Shown: positions 59,822 through 64,000 of the stretch, one piece after another
Layout of the letters: each line of letters opens with the position of its first letter
Position numbering within the stretch: position 1 is the first letter of the stretch
Source: Trema orientale
Lineage: Eukaryota > Streptophyta > Magnoliopsida > Rosales > Cannabaceae
NCBI GenBank assembly: GCA_002914845.1
Contig: JXTC01000243.1
Location: 310,592 to 374,591, forward strand
DNA length: 64,000 nucleotides
Reading direction: 5' to 3'
Notes under the pieces: model-generated
Told to the model about the DNA's origin: nothing
Seen by the model: the letters and a program-made list of their open reading frames with translations, nothing else
The model's database searches: none
Translations under genes and position numbers: made by a program

Positions 59822-61261
59822 AGACTAGACCCCCTTTCTCTTCGAATTTGAGGGAAATTGGATTTACCCCAAAATTTCCCTCATTGATGAAGAAGAACGA
59901 TGGAGGGTACGATTTGGGTTTCTAGATAATAAAAACAGTAGTTTGGAGATTCAAATGCTACAAAAAAAATATTTGAGGATCTAAATGATATGTCAGGGAA
60001 AATTTGACGACTCCAAGTGATATTATCCCTATATTTTAAGTATCCAAATTGATTGGATAATCTCATAGCCGCAAGAGATATATAAATATATTTGAAATAA
60101 TTCTTTTAACAATATAGCTGAATAGAAATTTAGTTCAGTGAATTCTTTTTCTATTTACTTTAATCGCCCGTATGTCAAATATTTATAATTTGAATATTTG
60201 TAATTCAAATGTATAAATATATATATTCGTCTCTTTCATAACTGTATCTTGGATTTAGAATTCTAAGAAAATTTTGGCAGCATAATAGCACACACAAAGA
60301 AAATTTGACTTCCCTTTAGCTCTGGTCCTCATATTTAACCTCGGCAGCTTGTAAAGCCTAAACCGTAGTGAAGCCAAAAGAGAATTATTTTTGTTGTGAG
60401 AATATAGACGAACAAGTTTGATTTCGCTATAATCAGAACTAGATCATTTTCAACGTCCTTAGTAATAAAACCTCGATGGCCCTGTCATACTTAGATTGTA
60501 GTAAAAAATTAAGATGAAATTTAAGAAGAGAATTTTTAAGAAAATACATAAAAAAAAGTTTGATTTCCCCTTTTATTAGAACTAGATCATTATCGGTAGC
60601 CTAAGTCAAAAAAACCTCCACGGCTCTATCAAATCTAGATCATAGTAAAATCTAAGACGAAATCTAAGAAGAAGATTTCAAGAAAAGAATTGTGGGATGA
60701 ACCCCACACTACTACTCTGTGGACGGAATGAAGTGCTTTTTTCCAGAACTCGATCTTCTTCTCGCTTTTCTCTCTTCTTTCTCTTTTCCTTTCTTTTCTC
60801 TTTTTTTTTTCCTCCTTGTTGTATCTCTTTTCTAACTGCCAATATCCCCTAACTGCCTTTTGTGTGTCCTTATTTATAGATACGTACTTTTAAAAAGATT
60901 TTATTTTTATTTTCTATTTTTTTTGTTCTCACTCTACTTTCACATATTTTTCCTTAATGGGGAGTTATCCCGTACATACTGAGATGGTGGGATTTAATTA
61001 TTTTTTAAAGAAAAGGAATTAAAAAAAAAAGGGTTGAATGGGGGAGATAACTAACGTGAAAACCCCCCGTGTTTTTTTATCCCAACATTTTTTTAATTTC
61101 AATTTTTTTTTTTTTTGTTTCAACACCTTCCTCATGATGAAATTTTGATTTTTAGACAATTTACGAAGTGGTAAGGTAATTTTTCTTAACTAAGGGGTTG
61201 TAATGAACAAGTATAATTAATTAATGCAAGGGAAATAGGTAGATTAATATTGTCAACCAAC
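59822..61261. other. Intergenic DNA between LTR fragment and SEO copy 2
   Basis: AT-rich. It contains one imperfect repeat pair (60414-60690) and C/T-rich runs near 60750-60830. SEO exons 6 and 7 would be expected here or further left but are not found. Confidence 0.5.
60414..60690. repeat. Imperfect tandem repeat, period about 143 bp, 2 copies
   Basis: aagtttgatttc ... agaactagatcatt ... aaaacctc ... ggc..tgtca...agat.gtagtaaaa appears at about 60414 and again at about 60557. Confidence 0.65.
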
Positions 61262-63601
61262 AGTTTTGTTAGTACAGCCATCAATAAGCGGCTGGACATT
61301 GTCCTTAGTATAGGCCTTAAAACACTCCATGATCTCAGTTGGAGTTTTGAAAGTTTTCCAAAGCCTACTATAAGTCTCTGCCTCCTCTGTAATTGATAAA
61401 ATTTAATATTACTTAAATAATATTAATATTACAAACTGCAAATAATATTACAACATATTAGTCTAGCTAGCTAGCCAGGAAAGCATGCTTATTTATATAA
61501 GCAGCCAAACCTATTTGCTTTCTGCAAAATATGAGCTGTACATCTTGAGTTTGTTGAGGATGTAGTGCACTTTTTGAGAATAGGGTGCTAGATCAAGTGC
61601 CTTCTCCCTGAAATGGATACAAAATTAACCATATGAATTAAACATATAATAACAATCACAATTATTGCGACTAACATATGATTGTCTACTTTCAGTCTTT
61701 TAATTCAACTATTATGTAAGACTTGCATAATCGATAGTTAACAACAAAGGAATAACAAGGCGGCAAATACGATTTTAATTATCAATAAATAGTACTGGTA
61801 TTTAATTAATTAGTAACTTACTCATCACTTGTGAGAATGCAGATCTTAGTAGAGCAAGCCACAATAGATAGGATGGGCCAGTATACATCCACAGGAAGGT
61901 GGTCCATAGCTATGGCCAACCCTGGAACGTCTTTCGGGTCATAAGTGGAGAGCTCCTCAAACTCGTCAAAGATCGCAATGACTTGCATTGTGGTCTTGAT
62001 AAGATTGTTAAGCTCAAGAACCGGTTGCCAGCGTTTCTGGAGCTCCGACGGCTTGACAAGCACAGGCACTCATTTCAGGATTGCCATAGACTTGGCCAGT
62101 TGGTCCGATTGTTAGTGGTGATCGAGGAGACAGAAGTCCCCGAATTCCATGGCGAAAGCTGCCAGTGTTAGCACTGCCTTTGCTTCCCATGAATAGCTTG
62201 ACAGCTTGTTGAGTATTGACAGTGTTGTTTTGTGGGCAATTTTCTCGCCCGGAGCCTTGCATGAAAGCTAAAATTCCAAACATAATGTCAGAATAGGAAA
62301 AATGGTGTTTATATATATATATATATGTGTGTGTGTGAGTGTAGTATATTGTGTTTATATGTTCGTAGATTTTAGCTATAAGGAATTATTATACCTCGCA
62401 GCCAATCTGCTTAAGCGTGCACAAGGGGACACTGAAATTAGATTTAGGGACCTTATCCTCTATGTTTTCCACATGGACTTGGCTACCCTGTAGATAATGT
62501 CAGATCATATGTAATTACAGCACCGTTATGTATTTCAAAAACTTATTAATAACACCAAAAATAAATGTTTATACTACATGATATGCATTTTGCAATATGT
62601 TTACCACATTCCAAGTCTGGGCTTTAATTGTGCTTTTAACACTAAACATACTACCGGTACCTCATAATATATTGTTCTTCATGTTATACAAAAATGACAA
62701 AAGTATAGTACTTTTATACCAAACACAAGATTGAAATAACTCCTAGGGCGTGTTTGGTTGAGTGGAATGAGTCTTGGTATGGAATAATCATTCCACTAAA
62801 TTGTCCATTCCACCGTTTGGTTTAAAGAAGTGAAACTGGAATTCTCATTCGAATGAAAACTTATTTTTATCAATTGGTGTAATTTTGTTTCCATTGTTTC
62901 TCCTAAGGAATTTCCATTCTATTCCTTAAGTCATCATTAAATTGACATTATTTCTCTTTGTGCCCACAAAATTTAAACTTTCTTACATGCATTTAAGAAT
63001 TTTAATAGTAGTAATATTCATTATTTCTCATTTTGCACACCTATAGAAATACTATTTTCCAGATTTTCAATATGCAACTATATTTGTGTTACTTTTTTAA
63101 GATTAAGTTACTCGCACACATTTAAAAATAATTTATCATTTTTTTAAATCATAATAGTAATAATTACCAAATTGAAAATAAATTTTTGTAGTTTATTTTA
63201 TTCCGATATTACTAATTAATTATATGAAATAATGAACTTTTTAATTTGAAATAATAACTTTTAAATCAACTAAATTTTAATAGTTAAAAAATATATAAAA
63301 TTCAGAAAAAAAGTATTTTATAGTCAATACAACACTTATTCTATTTCATTCCACTATTAACCAAACACAGTAATTCTTATTCTACTAATGATTCCAATTT
63401 TCAACCAAATAATGGAATAAAGTTTGCATTCATATTCTCATTCTATTCCATTACAATTCCTATTACGATTCTAATTCCATTCCACAAACCAAACATCACC
63501 TTAAAGACTTTTTCTTAGGGTGGTTTCCTTAGTACATTTAGCTTTAATACCTGCACAACTTTGTCAACAATTTGAGTTGCACGCTTGAGGACGTTGTCTA
63601 T
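61262..63601 (-). pseudogene. Second SEO gene copy, broken and truncated at both ends
   Basis: Homologous exons on the minus strand: exon 1 end 63601-63551 (NVLKRATQIVDK), exon 2 about 62490-62396 (GSQVHVENIEDK ... CTLKQIGCE), exon 3 62267-61822, exon 4 61607-61511, exon 5 61386-61262 (TPTEIMECFKAYTKDNVQPL). Splice sites match copy 1. Exon 3 contains TAA (near 62116, LLDHH-stop) and TGA (near 62071, MAILK-stop). Exon 4 is 97 bp against 95 in copy 1, a frameshift, and then ends in TAG. Exons 6-7, carrying the C-terminal domain, are absent, and exon 1 is interrupted at 63601/63602 by an LTR element. The original protein would have been a phloem P-protein like copy 1; this copy is almost surely dead. 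Confidence 0.9.
62746..63500. mobile_element. PIF/Harbinger-like MITE in intron 1 of SEO copy 2
   Basis: GGGCGTGTTTGGTTGAGTGG at the left is mirrored by CCACAAACCAAACATCACC at the right. The 3-bp flanks are CTA and TTA, compatible with the TWA-type duplication of this superfamily. The interior is AT-rich with repeated attcca/tggaat motifs and no transposase. Confidence 0.65.
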
Positions 63602-63990
63602 TGGAAATAGAAGATTTTTAAGACTAGAAAGCCTAGAAAGGCTAAGGGAGAAACTAGAGAGAATTTTAGTGAAACAGAAAAACTTGTATTACTACTTGAA
63701 TTGTTTCTTTTTGGCTTGATACAAAATGTTGGGGGGGAGGGGGGAGGGAGGAGCACTCTGTTTATACTACTTCAGGATGATTCTAGATGGTGTAAGAATG
63801 CTCCATCCAACCATTAACTACCTAACTAATTATATAGTCTAGCAAATACAAGAATTCTATAGAAACTTAGGTATCAAACTATGGGCTATTAGACACACAC
63901 ACCAAAACAAGCCCAACTCATAACACAAGCGCAAATAACTAAACTACTTAACTATGGCCTAATGGGTCACAAAACATTTACCTTCTAACA
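63602..63990 (-). repeat. 3' LTR of a retrotransposon extending past the window
   Basis: TG...CA ends (minus: TGTTAGAAGGTAAATG ... TTTCCA), 389 bp. On the minus strand it is immediately preceded by AAAGGGGGGG (64000-63991), a polypurine tract. The element body must therefore continue to the right. It sits in exon 1 of SEO copy 2; the expected 5-bp duplication is TCTAT (63597-63601). Confidence 0.75.
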
Positions 63991-64000
63991 CCCCCCCTTT
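63991..64000 (-). other. Polypurine tract at window edge
   Basis: AAAGGGGGGG on the minus strand, directly upstream of the LTR start. Confidence 0.65.

Overview
The window is dicot-type plant nuclear DNA: AT-rich, intron-bearing, with one intact multi-exon plant gene in a thick layer of transposable elements. The host gene is a SIEVE ELEMENT OCCLUSION (SEO/SEOR, phloem forisome-type protein) gene on the minus strand at 12842-17218 (7 exons, 665 codons without the stop, no lesion seen). A second, broken SEO copy lies on the same strand at 61262-63601. It has two in-frame stops, a frameshift, no exons 6-7, and an exon 1 cut by an LTR retrotransposon. SEO genes usually occur in clusters, and here about 44 kb of nested transposons separates the two copies.

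Left part (1-12841): mostly unrecognised AT-rich DNA, possible remnants of a small minus-strand gene (1752-4760), and a 5.2-kb non-autonomous LTR element (4822-9995, tRNA-Asp-type primer site). Centre-left (17436-24832): a degraded hAT DNA transposon whose transposase is split by a complete 4.7-kb Ty1/copia element (18501-23195, target duplication GTCTA).

Centre (27441-51318): the most complex part. A SIRE-like Ty1/copia element (minus strand, LTRs about 1.38 kb, extra ORF downstream of RNase H) inserted into a small MITE with target duplication AATGT. The LTR plus 3.5 kb of its flank is present twice (27531-32450 and 46441-51318), so an extra flank copy sits inside the element. The copia pol is itself interrupted by a 5.8-kb insertion bounded by AACAC. 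That insertion is a chimera of a complete 403-bp TRIM, a 5'-truncated chromovirus-type Ty3/gypsy element with its 2.9-kb LTR, and a second partial TRIM whose LTR carries a tRNA-like segment. The copia element is also peppered with the palindrome TGTTGCAACA in both coding and LTR sequence.

Right part (51319-64000): nested inverted-repeat elements (51397-52917), foldback elements, a LINE RNase H remnant interrupted by a CACTA element, an assembly gap (58417-59157) next to a gypsy LTR fragment, SEO copy 2, a Harbinger-like MITE, and an LTR whose element runs off the right edge.

The only probable working host gene is SEO copy 1. Everything else recognised is mobile DNA, mostly inactivated by stops, frameshifts and nested insertion. 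All comparisons were made by eye; no alignment or database search was run.
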